DNA from: Candidatus Electryonea clarkiae
GTDB taxonomy: Bacteria; Electryoneota; Electryoneia; Electryoneales; Electryoneaceae
Reading direction: 5' to 3'
DNA length: 64,000 nucleotides
Assembly (NCBI GenBank): GCA_030765455.1
Contig: JAVCCM010000021.1
Coordinates: 43,071-107,070 of the forward strand
Shown here: positions 62,915 to 64,000 of the stretch, in pieces
Position numbering within the stretch: the first letter of the stretch is position 1
Layout: each line of letters opens with the position of its first letter
Notes under the pieces: model-generated
What the model was told of the DNA's origin: nothing
Database searches by the model: none
The model's input: the letters and a program-made list of their open reading frames with translations, nothing else
Translations under genes and position numbers: made by a program

Positions 62915-63471
62915 CTCTTTTATTAATATGATTTGCGCTGAAATTCATCAAAGACTCCAGGAGCTTTGTTCCAATATTCCAACTCCAGAAATTCTTTTCT
63001 CACCAAATTTGTTCAAGTGCACGAATTTTTAAGGTGCGCTTTCTGGTAATCAATTGTTGGATTTCGCTAATTGGTTTTCCTTTCAAAACCCTGTGAGTAA
63101 TGTAGTTATTGAATCATACGGATTTTAATGACCAATCACGTTGTTGTGGAAAGTTTACCATTTCCGTTCTGAAAATCGGCTTAACAAAAATTCTGTTTAA
63201 TTTGTTTATTCCTGAACTCTGTGGATTCGGGTTGTCATTGGTTGAACCTTGGGATGATCAAATGAAAAGTGACTCTCTTATGGAGTTTTGTTGCTCGGCG
63301 ACTTTTCTTTTCTACTTGCCATATCGACTTACGAACAGTAAACTCTGCCGTCCAAGTTGGATTCGATAAAAGATATGTATCAAGCCCGGTTCTCAAGGAG
63401 TTCTTTTATATTATATTGATTTAGAAACTGCACTTTCATCATTAGATTCTTTTTTCTGATTGTTATAATAT
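62915..63471. other. Gap between tRNA-Val and tRNA-His
   Basis: No supported gene. A 35-codon open stretch on the - strand (about 63009-63113, reading THRVLKGKPISEIQQLI) looks slightly protein-like but has no start codon or recognised family. Open frames on the + strand lack ribosome binding sites. Confidence 0.4.
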
Positions 63472-63546
63472 GGTCCGTGTAGTTCAGTAGGTTAGAACGC
63501 CTGACTGTGGCTCAGGAGGTCACGGGTTCGAATCCCGTCACGGACC
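63472..63546 (+). tRNA. tRNA-His (anticodon GUG)
   Basis: The extra 5' G (G-1, 63472) pairs with C73 (63546), the hallmark of tRNA-His. The acceptor GTCCGTG pairs with CACGGAC, the anticodon arm is CCTGA-CTGTGGC-TCAGG with anticodon GTG, and the T arm has GGTTCGAATCC. CCA is not encoded. Confidence 0.95.
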
Positions 63547-63687
63547 CTTTTTTGTTACTTTCAGTTTCTTTGTTCTCATGTATAGATGCATAAGTGCGAA
63601 AATTCAGGTAAATATAAGTGAAGGAAGTTTATACAACAGATTTCAAATAAGAATAATTCATAATTCCTAATTCTTAATTATAATGAT

Positions 63688-63759
63688 GACCCCATCGTCC
63701 AGTGGTCAGGACCTCAGGTTTTCATCCTGGTAACGGGGGTTCGATTCCCCCTGGGGTCA
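63688..63759 (+). tRNA. tRNA-Glu (anticodon UUC)
   Basis: The acceptor GACCCCA pairs with TGGGGTC, discriminator A. The anticodon arm is TCAGG-TTTTCAT-CCTGG with anticodon TTC, and the T arm has GGTTCGATTCC. CCA is not encoded. A strong terminator follows within 10 bp. Confidence 0.95.
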
Positions 63760-63765
63760 CAGATT

Positions 63766-63796
63766 CGGTACTTCAAAAGAAGTGCCGTTTTTTTTT
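63766..63796 (+). terminator. Rho-independent terminator of tRNA-Glu
   Basis: CGGTACTTC (63766-63774), loop AAAA, GAAGTGCCG (63779-63787), then nine T. The 9-bp stem has one wobble pair. Confidence 0.93.
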
Positions 63797-63846
63797 CTTC
63801 CAGTTGAACAAACTTTACTTAACCAATACAATCTTTTTAACCTCTG

Positions 63847-63870
63847 AATACCCGCCTTCGCGGGAATGAC
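63847..63870. repeat. CCCGC-CTTC-GCGGG hairpin repeat
   Basis: ATACCCGCCTTCGCGGGAATG contains a CCCGC/GCGGG stem with CTTC loop, a common dispersed intergenic type. It lies immediately outside the putative insertion-sequence end. Confidence 0.5.
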
Positions 63871-64000
63871 AACTGATTAGCGACATTTAGAATTCCTGTT
63901 TAACGACAATTATAATTCCCGTTTATAATGTGGAATTATTAGACTGTCCACGGACTCAACATAGGAGGACTTGGATGGTCACCGACAAACAGGTGAGGTA
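63867..64000 (+). mobile_element. Left end of an IS21-family insertion sequence (truncated by window edge)
   Basis: Two tandem 23-bp direct repeats, 63880-63902 (GCGACATTTAGAATTCCTGT...) and 63903-63925 (ACGACAATTATAATTCCCGT...), agree at 19 of 23 positions. They stand between the terminator of tRNA-Glu and an IstA-like start codon. Multiple terminal repeats of about this size at each end are characteristic of IS21-family elements. The exact outer border is uncertain; a TGACAACTGATTAGCGACA-like end near 63867 is a guess. Confidence 0.6.
63975..64000 (+). CDS. IstA-like IS21 transposase, first codons only (3' partial)
   Basis: AGGAGG (63963-63968) lies 6 nt ahead of an ATG encoding MVTDKQVR before the window ends. 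The N-terminus M-V-(T/S)-D-x-Q-V-R is typical of one branch of IS21-family IstA transposases, as recalled from that family. The call rests on eight residues plus the terminal-repeat context. Confidence 0.6.

Noticed and set aside
62695..62931. 78-codon + strand frame
   Set aside because: It runs through a palindromic repeat and into the tRNA-Val gene; no ribosome binding site and no protein-like pattern.
63009..63113. Possible gene fragment on the - strand (THRVLKGKPISEIQQLI)
   Set aside because: There are only 35 codons between stops, no start codon and no family recognised; chance is a sufficient explanation.
63109..63369. 86-codon + strand frame between tRNA genes
   Set aside because: It starts at TTG without a ribosome binding site and its composition does not look coding.
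63464..63469. Perfect TATAAT box just before tRNA-His
   Set aside because: It ends only 2 bp before the mature tRNA 5' end, so a transcript starting ~7 bp downstream would lack the first tRNA bases; no -35 box at the right distance.

Overview
The window reads as a chromosome segment from an uncultured bacterium of the Fibrobacteres-Chlorobi-Bacteroidetes (FCB) kind, outside classical Bacteroidetes. Fifteen large proteins end in a type IX secretion (T9SS) type A-like C-terminal sorting domain, with a YPNPFN-type opening, an LGxxV core, an SGIYF motif and a tail close to EVRKVVLMK. Several promoters nevertheless look like ordinary sigma70 sites (TTGACA, 16-17 bp, TATATT or TATCTT) and start sites carry GGAGG-type ribosome binding sites. 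This fits a candidate phylum with T9SS cargo better than a Bacteroidetes genome with its divergent promoters. The phylum assignment is inference.

Region 1 (1-41658) is an uninterrupted run of 14 secreted T9SS cargo genes, 13 on + and one on -. They share a small set of interchangeable modules. These are FG-GAP/VCBS calcium-loop repeats (five genes), LVIVD beta-propellers (three), a WxDxR repeat propeller (one clear and one weak), a parallel beta-helix, two subtilisin-like S8 proteases and one gingipain-like C25 protease. Carboxypeptidase-regulatory-like repeats, an OB-like domain pair and Fn3-like domains sit between the N-terminal module and the sorting domain. The same C-terminal cassette lies behind FG-GAP repeats in two genes and behind an S8 protease in two others. 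A 43-codon ORF at 25307-25438 consists of a signal peptide joined almost directly to the last ten residues of a sorting domain.

Region 2 (42055-50036) is a DNA-maintenance block: dnaE, dtd, lexA (promoter overlapping the dtd stop), a bifunctional-nuclease/UVR protein and, on the - strand, an Fe-S HhH-GPD DNA glycosylase behind a membrane-anchored SGNH hydrolase.

Region 3 (50153-62617) is mixed. It holds an M24 aminopeptidase, another T9SS FG-GAP cargo, an NHL-type propeller coupled to a large putative outer-membrane protein with a SprA-like motif, a lone receiver-domain protein, an M28 lipoprotein peptidase and a small DUF3098-like membrane protein. Its intergenic spaces are rich in palindromic and tandem repeats.

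Region 4 (62839-64000) carries tRNA-Val(UAC), tRNA-His(GUG) and tRNA-Glu(UUC). After the tRNA-Glu terminator comes what looks like the left end of an IS21-family element, with two 23-bp repeats and the first codons of an IstA-like transposase running off the window.
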